From assembly GCA_044450465.1 (NCBI GenBank), contig JBIOJB010000042.1, forward strand, positions 1-24,705: a stretch of DNA of 24,705 nucleotides. Reading direction: 5' to 3'. Positions 16,190 to 23,075 of the stretch are shown here, piece by piece. Position 1 is the first letter of the stretch, and every line of letters starts with the position of its first letter. A program made the position numbers and the translations under genes. Source of the DNA: JBIOJB01 sp044450465 (GTDB lineage: Bacteria; Chloroflexota; Dormibacteria; Dormibacterales; Dormibacteraceae). The notes beneath the pieces are model-generated. The model had not been told where the DNA came from. It was given only the letters and a program-made list of their open reading frames with translations, and made no database searches.

Positions 16190-16444
16190 ATGGTGCAATC
16201 ACCCGACGAGACGATCACCATGCGAGCCCGGCTGGCCGGTATCGTCACCGAGATCGTCGAGGCCGATCCCCTGATCCAGCGCTGCCGGAGTATCAGTTTC
16301 CTGGACCACGGTGGCGTTCAGCTGGCCGTCGAGCTGGTCCCCTCGATTCGACCCAGGAGCCGCCGGGCGATCGCCCGGGAGCTTGAGCTCACGATCTGTC
16401 GAGCCGTTCCGGCTCTTCTCTGGGCCCGGGTCGGCATCGACTGA
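16190..16444 (+). CDS. Small protein of unknown function, possible ferredoxin-like fold
   Basis: The 84-residue product follows the PRC-barrel gene by 4 bases. The segment ADPLIQRCRSISFLDHGGV, then a strand (QLAVELVP), a long helix starting RSRRAIARELELTI, and a final strand (ALLWARVGID) resemble the pattern of the C-terminal cytoplasmic dimerisation domain of cation diffusion facilitators, but no transporter part is present. A metal- or subunit-binding role is a guess from this pattern and the neighbours. ATG at 16220 is an alternative start. It converges on kdpE with a 24-base gap. Confidence 0.55.
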   Translation: MVQSPDETITMRARLAGIVTEIVEADPLIQRCRSISFLDHGGVQLAVELVPSIRPRSRRAIARELELTICRAVPALLWARVGID

Positions 16445-16468
16445 CAGCCGCAGTCCCCACTGATCGAA

Positions 16469-17158
16469 TCAGGAGGCGGCGGCCGGGCCGAACCTGTAAC
16501 CGCGGCTGCCCACGGTCACGACGATCTCCGGCTTGCGCGGGTCGCTCTCGAGCTTTGACCGCAGCCTCTGCGTGAACGTGCGCAGGTAGTTGCGCTCGTC
16601 GCCGTAGGTCGGGCCCCAGACCTCCCGCAGCAGGGTGCGGTGGTCGATCACGTGCCCGGCGTGGCGGGCCAGCGCGGCCAGCAGGCCGTACTCGGTGGGA
16701 GACAGCCGGACCTCCACGCCGTTGCGGACGACTGTCGCGGCAGACAGATCAACCGTGACGCTCCCGCAGTGCACGATGCGTCCTGGTCCGGGCACCGGCT
16801 GGGCGCGCCTGAGCACCGCTCTTATCCGCGCCAGCAGCTCATCGGCGCCGAACGGCTTGGCCAGGTAGTCGTCGGCGCCCAGGTCGAGGGCCCGCACCTT
16901 GTCCTGCTCTGAGCCTCGAGCGCTGATCACGATCACCGATGGGATCCGCCTTCCCTCCAGGCCGTGCAGAATCCGCCACCCGTCGATGAAGGGCAGGCCG
17001 ATGTCGAGCAGAACCACGTCGTATGCGGTCCCCTGCAGCTCCCGCGTGCCGGCCGCGCCGTCGCCGGCCAGGTGCACTTCATAGTCGGCCCTCTCGAGGA
17101 TGCTCTTCACCGAGGTGCGCAGAGCGGCGTCGTCCTCGACGACCAGAATCCTGCTCAC
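16469..17158 (-). CDS. kdpE: Response regulator KdpE (OmpR/PhoB family)
   Basis: The 229 residues form a receiver domain and a winged-helix DNA-binding domain. The acidic pocket is EDD (8-10), the phosphorylated Asp is D52 in VVLLDIGLP, and K101 in LAKPFGADELLARI completes the switch. The effector part shows LSPTEYGLLAALARHAGHVIDH, REVWGPTYGDERNYLRTFTQRLRSKLE and the KdpE-like end DPRKPEIVVTVGSRGYRF. The GTG at 17158 overlaps the kinase stop in a GTGA arrangement, so kinase and regulator are co-translated. Assignment to KdpE rather than another OmpR member rests on the C-terminal motif and the DUF4118 kinase. The likely targets are the direct repeats at 14431-14447 and 15573-15589. Confidence 0.9.
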   Translation of the reverse strand: MSRILVVEDDAALRTSVKSILERADYEVHLAGDGAAGTRELQGTAYDVVLLDIGLPFIDGWRILHGLEGRRIPSVIVISARGSEQDKVRALDLGADDYLAKPFGADELLARIRAVLRRAQPVPGPGRIVHCGSVTVDLSAATVVRNGVEVRLSPTEYGLLAALARHAGHVIDHRTLLREVWGPTYGDERNYLRTFTQRLRSKLESDPRKPEIVVTVGSRGYRFGPAAAS

Positions 17159-18300
17159 GGGGCTTCGGGAAGAGTGAACTTGATGGTTGCCCCCTGCTGC
17201 CCGCCGTCCTCGGCCGACACCTTCCCGGCATGCGCCTCGACCAGGCCCCTGACTATGGCGAGCCCGAGCCCCGTGCTGCCTGGTTTGGCGCCGGCCGTGC
17301 CGCGAAAGAAGCGCTCGAAAACGTGATCGCGCAGCTCCGGGGGTATTCCCGGGCCGTGATCCGTCACCCGGACGGTGACCAATCCCGGTTCTTCGCGACT
17401 CACCCGAATCTCAATCGGCGTCGAGGCGGGCGCGAACCGGTCGGCGTTGGTTAGAAGGTTGTCGAAGATCTGGCCGAGCCGGTTCCAGTCGGCCAGCACC
17501 TCGACCCTGGAGCCGCCGGCGTCCCAGTTGACCTGTCGGCCTGCAGACGAGCGGTGCAGCCTCTCGACCGACGCGTCGATGGCGTCCGCCAGGTCCAGGG
17601 GGACTAAGTCGAGCTCGAGGGCGCCGCTCTCGATCACCGTCATGTCGAGCATGTCGCCGACCAGCGCCGACAGCCGGCGTGCCTCGGCTGCGATGGTCAC
17701 CAACGACCGCGCCATCTCGTCGGGCGAGACGGAGCTGTCGCTCGCAGTGCTCTCGGCGAGGATTGTTCCAAGCGGAGTGCGAAGCTCGTGTGAGACGTTG
17801 GCCAGCAGTTCGCGGCGCAACCGGTCGGATTCCTGCATGGCGAGGACCTGCTGCTCACTGCGTGCGAGGCGAAGAGCCGAGCTCGCTGCCGCCGACTCCT
17901 CCTTGTTCAGGCGGATCAGCTCGGTGTTGGCCTCACGCAGCTGACGGGTGAGCGCCTCAGCACTCAGGAGCGCGCCCCGCCTGCGGGACGCGAGCAGTCC
18001 GACGACACCGGCCACGCCCAGGAACGCGACCAGGTTCACGATGTCCTGCTCGTCGGCGATCGTGAGGGTGTAGAGCGGCTGCACGAAGAACCAGTCGACG
18101 CAGAGAAAGCTGATCCCGGCGCACAACAGGGCCGGTCCGAGCCCACGCAGAACGCCGACCACCGCGACGAGACCCAGGTAGATGAACACGTAGTCGCGCT
18201 GGACCTGGTGGCTCAGACCGAACAGCAGGGCGGTGACGATCAGCGGTCCGGCCGCGGCCAGGAGCCAGGCCGCCCATCGCTCGAAAGCTCGCATCGACAT
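17155..18300 (-). CDS. Histidine kinase half of KdpD (DUF4118 membrane domain plus kinase)
   Basis: The 381-residue protein has four membrane segments within residues 8-106, including VDWFFVQPLYTLTIADEQD, the DUF4118 pattern of KdpD. A coiled-coil-like linker (115-165) follows, then the H-box NVSHELRTPLGTI with H171, the N-box QIFDNLLTNADRFA, and the ATP-lid motifs VTDHGPGIPPEL and GSTGLGLAIVRGLVEAHAG. It lacks the KdpD N-terminal and USP domains and the GAF domain of E. coli KdpD. The missing sensor exists as a separate gene at 8596-9633. ATG at 18300 (or 18294) has TAGGCT 9 bases upstream but no ribosome site. It follows zur after 26 bases on the same strand. Confidence 0.92.
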   Translation of the reverse strand: MSMRAFERWAAWLLAAAGPLIVTALLFGLSHQVQRDYVFIYLGLVAVVGVLRGLGPALLCAGISFLCVDWFFVQPLYTLTIADEQDIVNLVAFLGVAGVVGLLASRRRGALLSAEALTRQLREANTELIRLNKEESAAASSALRLARSEQQVLAMQESDRLRRELLANVSHELRTPLGTILAESTASDSSVSPDEMARSLVTIAAEARRLSALVGDMLDMTVIESGALELDLVPLDLADAIDASVERLHRSSAGRQVNWDAGGSRVEVLADWNRLGQIFDNLLTNADRFAPASTPIEIRVSREEPGLVTVRVTDHGPGIPPELRDHVFERFFRGTAGAKPGSTGLGLAIVRGLVEAHAGKVSAEDGGQQGATIKFTLPEAP

Positions 18301-18326
18301 CGCGATCGCAGCCTAAACGAAACGCG

Positions 18327-18713
18327 CTACGAGCCGGTCGCGCACTCCGGGCAGATGCCCGTGAACAGGAGCTGGTGGCTGGTCACGGTGAATCCGGTGC
18401 TGCCCTTGACCGCCGCCGAGGCGCCGTCAAGCACGCATCCGGGAACCTCCACGACGCGGCCGCAGGCGTCGCAGCGCACGTGCTCGTGATGGTCCTCTGC
18501 CAGCTCGAAGTGCACCTTGCCGTCGCCGAGGTCGATGCGCTTGATGTGCCCGGCCTTCTCGAGGCCTCCGACCGCCCGGAAGACGGTGGAGTAGTCGGCG
18601 GCGCCGAGGGCTGTGACCACGGCGTCGTGCAGCTCGTCGATCGACCAGAGGTGACGGCTGTCTTCGGCGAAAAGGCTGCGGACCTGGTCGCTCACAGGGC
18701 TCGGTCGGGCCAC
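18327..18713 (-). CDS. zur: Fur-family regulator, probably zinc-responsive (Zur)
   Basis: The 128-residue protein has an N-terminal winged helix (WSIDELHDAVVTALGAADYSTVFRAVGGLEKAGHIKRI) with the Fur-type recognition helix, then a metal-binding half: HFELAEDHHEHVRCDACGRVVEVPGC and CPEC, giving two CxxC pairs for a structural zinc and a His-rich regulatory site. The divergent zinc/manganese ABC transporter identifies it as Zur-like rather than an iron regulator, although a manganese sensor is not excluded. The GTG at 18713 lies 6 bases after TAAACT, so the message is probably leaderless. The operator is most likely the palindrome at 18727-18754. Confidence 0.85.
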   Translation of the reverse strand: MARPSPVSDQVRSLFAEDSRHLWSIDELHDAVVTALGAADYSTVFRAVGGLEKAGHIKRIDLGDGKVHFELAEDHHEHVRCDACGRVVEVPGCVLDGASAAVKGSTGFTVTSHQLLFTGICPECATGS

Positions 18714-18719
18714 GCGACA

Positions 18720-18725
18720 AGTTTA
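18720..18725 (-). promoter_or_regulatory. -10 element for zur, leaderless layout
   Basis: On the minus strand TAAACT is followed by six bases and the GTG start, exactly the arrangement (same hexamer, same spacing, GTG) seen before the acyl-CoA ligase at 1150-1162. It abuts the palindrome at 18727, so a bound repressor would cover it. Confidence 0.5.
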
Positions 18726-18726
18726 C

Positions 18727-18754
18727 GCACAATGCTTGCGCAAGTGCATTGTGC
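18727..18754. promoter_or_regulatory. Palindromic operator between zur and znuA
   Basis: GCACAATGC (18727-18735) and its perfect complement GCATTGTGC (18746-18754) flank ten bases. Nested in it is a second perfect palindrome, CTTGCGCAAG (18735-18744), whose centre is displaced by one base. It sits in the only gap between the divergent zur and znuACB units, the expected place for an autoregulated Zur site. Confidence 0.65.
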
Positions 18755-18815
18755 AATACTCTTGCGCTAGCGTCGAAATCTGCAAACGTGAAATCTGCTT
18801 GTCAGGGAGGCTCTG

Positions 18816-19715
18816 GTGGCGGGCCGGCTCGTCTGGTTGGTGGTGTTGACGCTGGGTGCGGGCTCTGCGTGCGGCGCGGTCACGTCCGCGCCTTCCGGCA
18901 CGATCCAGGTCGTCGCCGCCGAGAACTTCTGGGGCAGCCTCGCGAGCCAGCTCGGTGGGGTGCGGGCGAGCGTGCAGAGCGTCGCGACCGACCCGAACGC
19001 CGATCCCCACGAATACGAAAGCAGCACGAACGACGCCCGTGCCTTTGCCGACGCCGACCTGGTGATCCTCAACGGCGCGGGCTACGACGACTGGGGCACC
19101 AAGCTGCTGGCGGCCAACCCGAGCAGCCACCGCGAGGTCCTGGTCGCCGCTGATCTCCTCGGCAAGAAGGCGGGCGACAACCCGCATTTCTGGTACGCGC
19201 CCGACTTCGTCACGCGCATGGCCGACAGGATCACGGCCGGCTACAGGTCGATCGACCCAACCGACGCACCCTACTTCGACCAGCAGCGTGCTGCGTTCAC
19301 CACGGCGCTCGTGCCGTACATGCAGCGCGTGGAGGAGATCAGGTCGCGGTTCGGCGGCGCGCGGGTCGCGGCCACCGAGAGCATCTTTGTCTACATGGCC
19401 GGGGCCCTCGACCTCGACCTCATCTCGCCGGCCGAGTTCATGGTCGCCGTCTCGCAGGGAAATGACCCGCCGGCCTCGGCGGTCATCACGTTTCAGAACC
19501 AGATCACGAGCAAAGAGGCGAGGGTGCTTGTCTACAACGTGCAGACGGCGACGGCGGTGACGACCAACGTCAAGCGTCTCGCCATCGCGGCCGGCATTCC
19601 GGTCGTCGGCGTATCGGAGACGATGCAGCCGGAGACGGCCATGTTTCAGGATTGGCAGCTGTCGCAGCTCGACGCTCTGAAGAACGCGCTGAGCTCATCG
19701 GCGCCGGCTTCGTGA
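18816..19715 (+). CDS. znuA: Metal ABC transporter substrate-binding protein (cluster A-I, Zn/Mn)
   Basis: The 299-residue protein captures a divalent metal outside the membrane and hands it to ZnuB. A signal sequence ends around GAGSACGA; the cysteine at 19 may be lipidated, although the box lacks the usual leucine. Metal ligands expected for the family are H65 (DPHEYE), H124 (NPHFWY) and position 188, which is Glu in ATESIFVYM rather than His. The fourth, usually acidic, region reads VYNVQTATAVTTN. Glu at the third position is more common in manganese/iron binders, so the metal is not settled; the actinobacterial-type tail MFQDWQLSQLDALKNAL is present. GTG at 18816 has GGGAGG 5 bases upstream. 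No His-rich loop is present. Confidence 0.88.
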   Translation: MAGRLVWLVVLTLGAGSACGAVTSAPSGTIQVVAAENFWGSLASQLGGVRASVQSVATDPNADPHEYESSTNDARAFADADLVILNGAGYDDWGTKLLAANPSSHREVLVAADLLGKKAGDNPHFWYAPDFVTRMADRITAGYRSIDPTDAPYFDQQRAAFTTALVPYMQRVEEIRSRFGGARVAATESIFVYMAGALDLDLISPAEFMVAVSQGNDPPASAVITFQNQITSKEARVLVYNVQTATAVTTNVKRLAIAAGIPVVGVSETMQPETAMFQDWQLSQLDALKNALSSSAPAS

Positions 19716-20500
19716 CGGCGGCCATCGAGGCGGAGAACCTTGCGGCCGCCTATGGCGACCTTCCGGTCTGGTCTCATGCGGACTTCTCGATACCGGCGGG
19801 CTCATTCGCGGCCATCCTCGGACCCAACGGCGGAGGCAAGTCGACCCTCATCAGGCTGATCCTCGGCCTGCTCGCGCCTTCCGCGGGCCGGCTGAAAGTG
19901 ATGGGTGAGGCCCCGCACCGCGGCAATCCGCTCATCGGCTACATCCCGCAGCGGTCGAGCTTCGATCCGGAGCTGTCCATTCGCGGGCGGGACTTCGTCA
20001 ACCTCGGGGTCGACGGCCATCGGTGGGGAGTGCGGCTTCCGCGGACTGCGTTTGCCGCCGCGGCCGACGCTTCGATCCGCTCGGTGGGCGCCGAGTCCTA
20101 TGCCGATCGTCCCATCGGTCGCCTCTCGGGCGGCGAACAGCAGCGCCTCCTGCTGGCGCAGGCCCTGGTCGGCAATCCAAGGCTATTGCTGATGGACGAG
20201 CCGCTCTCGCAGCTTGACGTGCGCAACCAGGGCGTGATCGTCCAGCTCATCGGCGAGCTCAGGCGGGCGCGGGGCCTCACCGTGCTCCTCATCGCCCACG
20301 ACGTGAACCCGCTCCTCTCGCATGTCGACCGGGTCCTCTATGTCGCTCACGGAAACGTCGCCATGGGCAGGCCCGAGGAGATCATCACCTCGGAGTCGCT
20401 CAGCCGTATCTATTCGACGCCTGTCGAGGTGCTCAAAGACAGCCGCGGCCGCGTCTTCGTCGTCGGCCTGGAGGAGGAGGTGAGCCACCCGCATGGATGA
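19712..20500 (+). CDS. znuC: Metal ABC transporter ATP-binding protein
   Basis: The 262-residue ATPase powers metal import together with the adjacent permease. The P-loop is GPNGGGKST, the Q-loop lies in GYIPQRSSF, the signature is LSGGEQQRLLLAQAL, Walker B is LLLMDEPLSQLD and the switch His is in LLIAHDVNPLL. The GTG at 19712 overlaps the znuA stop (GTGA) and is preferred over a longer frame from 19652, which would lie inside znuA and add non-family residues. The end overlaps znuB by 8 bases. Confidence 0.95.
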   Translation: MTAAIEAENLAAAYGDLPVWSHADFSIPAGSFAAILGPNGGGKSTLIRLILGLLAPSAGRLKVMGEAPHRGNPLIGYIPQRSSFDPELSIRGRDFVNLGVDGHRWGVRLPRTAFAAAADASIRSVGAESYADRPIGRLSGGEQQRLLLAQALVGNPRLLLMDEPLSQLDVRNQGVIVQLIGELRRARGLTVLLIAHDVNPLLSHVDRVLYVAHGNVAMGRPEEIITSESLSRIYSTPVEVLKDSRGRVFVVGLEEEVSHPHG

Positions 20501-21380
20501 GCTCTCGCTCTTCGCGACGATCACCAACACCGCGCCTCAGCTCAGCTGGAACGTCTTCGACGACATCGCCGCGCTCTTTCATTACGAGTTCATGGTCCAC
20601 GCTTTCGAGGCGGGCACCATCGTCGCGATCGTGGCCGGCTCGATCGGGTATTTCGTCGTGCTCCGCGGCTCGGCGTTCGCGGCGCACGCGCTCTCGCACA
20701 TCGGGTTCGCGGGAGCGACCGGAGCCGTGGTGCTGGGTCTCAACCCGATCTTCGGCCTGCTCGCGTTCACGCTCGGCAGCGGCGTCGCCATCGGTGCTTT
20801 GGGCAACCGGCTGCACGGGCGGGACGTGACGATCGGGATCGTGCTGGCCTGGACGCTTGGGCTCGGCGTCCTGTTCATCTCGCTCTACACCGGCTATGCA
20901 ACCGAGGCATACGCGATCCTGTTCGGCCTCATCCTCGGCATCAGCGCGAACGACGTGGCCGTGACGCTGGTCGCCGGCGCCGTCACGATCGCCGCACTGA
21001 TCGCCGTCTACCGGCCTCTTCTTTTTGCCTCGGTGGACGAGGAGCTGGCCGAGGCCAAGGGTGTCCCGGTCACGGCGCTGTCGATTGGTTTCATGGCCAT
21101 ACTCGCGATCGCCGTGACCGAGGCGGTGCAGGTGGTCGGCGTCCTGTTGATCTTCGCCCTCATCGTGACCCCGGCCGCAATCGCGGTCCGATTCACGAGC
21201 CGTCCTTCGCATGCGATTCTCACAGGGGTGGCGCTCGCGCTTGCGTTTACCTGGCTTGGTCTCGCGATCGCCTACTACTCGCCGCACCCGGTGAGCTTCT
21301 TCATAACGTCACTCGCGTTCGCTGCCTACGTCGTGGTGCGCCTCTTCGAACCCGTGGTGCGCCTCGCCCGAAGGGTGTGA
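20493..21380 (+). CDS. znuB: Metal ABC transporter permease
   Basis: The 295-residue integral membrane protein has about eight or nine helices and the ABC-3 family signatures: GYFVVLRGSAFAAHALSHIGFAGATGAV near the start, LFASVDEELAEAKGVPV as the ATPase-contacting loop, and VQVVGVLLIFALIVTPAAIA in the second half. It forms the import channel for the ion bound by ZnuA. The ATG at 20493 follows a GGAGGAGG stretch inside the znuC end. The three genes form one co-translated unit under the control of the divergent Fur-family regulator. Confidence 0.94.
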   Translation: MDELSLFATITNTAPQLSWNVFDDIAALFHYEFMVHAFEAGTIVAIVAGSIGYFVVLRGSAFAAHALSHIGFAGATGAVVLGLNPIFGLLAFTLGSGVAIGALGNRLHGRDVTIGIVLAWTLGLGVLFISLYTGYATEAYAILFGLILGISANDVAVTLVAGAVTIAALIAVYRPLLFASVDEELAEAKGVPVTALSIGFMAILAIAVTEAVQVVGVLLIFALIVTPAAIAVRFTSRPSHAILTGVALALAFTWLGLAIAYYSPHPVSFFITSLAFAAYVVVRLFEPVVRLARRV

Positions 21381-21396
21381 GCGCCGCCGACTTCGC

Positions 21397-21402
21397 TATC
21401 GT
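21397..21402 (+). promoter_or_regulatory. -10-like element directly before the carboxypeptidase gene
   Basis: TATCGT in the context CGCTATCGT lies 8 bases before the ATG, inside the 30-base gap after znuB. This placement suits a leaderless transcript independent of znuACB. No -35 is evident. Confidence 0.35.
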
Positions 21403-21410
21403 CTGACGCG

Positions 21411-22604
21411 ATGCGCTGGCGCGTGCTGGCGGTGCTCCTGTTGTTGCTGGGAGCGGCGGCCGCCTGGAACTATCTGCGTCCGATCCCGGCCGTTGCCCCG
21501 GTGGCCGAGCTTGGCACCTCGATCCTGGTGGCAGGCTCGGCGCCGGCCCTGCCGTGGCCGGACACCGGGTCGGGCGCCGTCTCCGTGTCGGGACTCGGCT
21601 TCATCGCCAGCTCGGGCAACGAGCAGGCGATCCCCGCCGCGAGCGTGACCAAGGTGATGACCGCGCTGCTGATCCTCGAGGACAAGCCCCTCGCCAAGGG
21701 TGACGCCGGCTCCACGGTCACGATGAGCGAGGTCGACGTTCAGTCCTACTTCGCGGACTTCGCGAACAACGAGTCCGTCGTCGTGGTGCGCAACGGCGAG
21801 CAGCTCACCGAGCTGCAGCTTCTGGAAGGGCTGTTGATCCCGTCCGCCAACAACTACGCCCAGACGCTTGCCCGCTGGGACTCCGGCTCGGTCGCCGCCT
21901 TCGTCGACAAGATGAACGCTCGGGCGGCCGCCCTTCACATGACGCACACGAAGTTCGCGGACGCGAGCGGAGCCTCGCCCCAGTCCGTGAGCACGCCATC
22001 CGACCTGCTGGCCGTCGGCATCGAGGCGATGAAGCAGGACGTTTTCGCCGAGATAGTCGCGATGGAGTCGGTCGTGCTCCCTGTCGCGGGCACCGTCTAC
22101 AACGTCGACTACACCCTGGGCCAGAGCGGCATCGTCGGCATCAAGACGGGCTCGGGCCTCAGCTCGGGCGCCAACTTCCTGTTCGCGGCGACCCTGACGG
22201 TGGACTCGTACCCCGTCACGGTGTACGGCTGCGTCATGGGCCTGCCCACGCTGGATGTGGCGTTCGCCAGCGCCCGGTCCTTGATCGGGGTGATGGAGTC
22301 CACGCTCCATATCCGGCGCGTGATCGCTCGCAACCAGACGGTGGCCTCGATCACGACTCCATGGGGGGCGCAGACCGATGTCGTCTCGTCGGTCGACGTC
22401 GATCTGGTGGAGTGGCCGGGCATGATCCTCCGCCAGGAGCTACGCGCCGGCTCAGTCGTTGTGGATCAGCCGATCGCTCCGGGCACGAAGGAGGGCACCG
22501 AGCACCTGGTGCTCGGCGACTACAGCCTCGACGTGCCGCTCGTCACCGCCAGCCCGCTCTATCCACCGGGCCGCTTGTGGAGGCTCACCCGCACCAGCTT
22601 CTGA
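21411..22604 (+). CDS. D-alanyl-D-alanine carboxypeptidase (PBP5/DacA-like, S11 family)
   Basis: The 397-residue protein trims pentapeptide side chains of peptidoglycan. An N-terminal hydrophobic segment (VLAVLLLLLGAAAAW, 5-19) serves as signal or anchor. The penicillin-binding triads are complete: SVTK with S78 and K81, SAN at 145-147 and KTG at 244-246, with FADASGASPQSVSTPSDL between them, as is usual in the family. The C-terminal 100 residues form a beta-rich tail ending in RTSF, without an evident amphipathic membrane anchor. The N-terminal helix may therefore hold it in place. No ribosome site is visible. Its relation to the metal transporter upstream is only positional. Confidence 0.92.
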   Translation: MRWRVLAVLLLLLGAAAAWNYLRPIPAVAPVAELGTSILVAGSAPALPWPDTGSGAVSVSGLGFIASSGNEQAIPAASVTKVMTALLILEDKPLAKGDAGSTVTMSEVDVQSYFADFANNESVVVVRNGEQLTELQLLEGLLIPSANNYAQTLARWDSGSVAAFVDKMNARAAALHMTHTKFADASGASPQSVSTPSDLLAVGIEAMKQDVFAEIVAMESVVLPVAGTVYNVDYTLGQSGIVGIKTGSGLSSGANFLFAATLTVDSYPVTVYGCVMGLPTLDVAFASARSLIGVMESTLHIRRVIARNQTVASITTPWGAQTDVVSSVDVDLVEWPGMILRQELRAGSVVVDQPIAPGTKEGTEHLVLGDYSLDVPLVTASPLYPPGRLWRLTRTSF

Positions 22605-22658
22605 CGCCGCGCTAGGGTTACCTGGTCGACTGTCTTTGGACAAAGGGGAGGGAGTCGC

Positions 22659-23072
22659 ATGGCCAAGGTGAAAGGGTCCGGCACCAAGCAGTCTCCATGG
22701 GAGCTGACCACGCCGAGCGGATCGTCCCAGTACCAGATGTACAAAGACGAGGCCGCCGACCCGCCGGCGATAGTGTGCGTCGTGGGCAAGACCGAGCTCC
22801 GTTACCAGCTGCGCGCCATCGACGACCTGCACGCCATGCTCAATAAGCACGGCGACTGGATGCTGCTCGGCAGCGCGGACGAGCAGAAGCCTGCAGCGGA
22901 AGGGACCGTCGAGGCTTGGAGCCGCTCCGCCAAGAACCCCGTCGGCGGGTGGTACGGGATGAAAAAGGGCCTGCGCGGGCGCTTTGGCATGTACATGCCT
23001 CCCCTGCTCGAGGCGCTCGGGCTGGCCGAGGTCGAGCACAACCCGAAGAACAACCGCATGCGCGCCAGCTGA
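22659..23072 (+). CDS. Conserved protein of unknown function, first gene of a redox operon
   Basis: The 137-residue protein is soluble and begins MAKVKGSGTKQSPWEL. It has a compact, strongly patterned sequence (PAIVCVVGKTELRYQLRAI, HAMLNKHGDWMLLGSADEQKP, NPVGGWYGMKKGLRGRFGMYMPP, LGLAEVEHNPKNNRMRA) that I believe belongs to a widespread uncharacterised family of high-GC bacteria. There is no catalytic motif that I can name. The ribosome site GGGGAGGG lies a few bases before the ATG, and TAGGGT at 22613-22618 may be a -10. The SelW-like gene starts three bases after its stop, in the same frame, so the two are almost certainly co-transcribed. Confidence 0.8.
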   Translation: MAKVKGSGTKQSPWELTTPSGSSQYQMYKDEAADPPAIVCVVGKTELRYQLRAIDDLHAMLNKHGDWMLLGSADEQKPAAEGTVEAWSRSAKNPVGGWYGMKKGLRGRFGMYMPPLLEALGLAEVEHNPKNNRMRAS

Positions 23073-23075
23073 CGC

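Noticed and set aside
19652..19711. Longer start for znuC at 19652
   Set aside because: It lies inside znuA; GTG at 19712 overlapping the znuA TGA is a standard coupling arrangement and begins just before the conserved ABC core.
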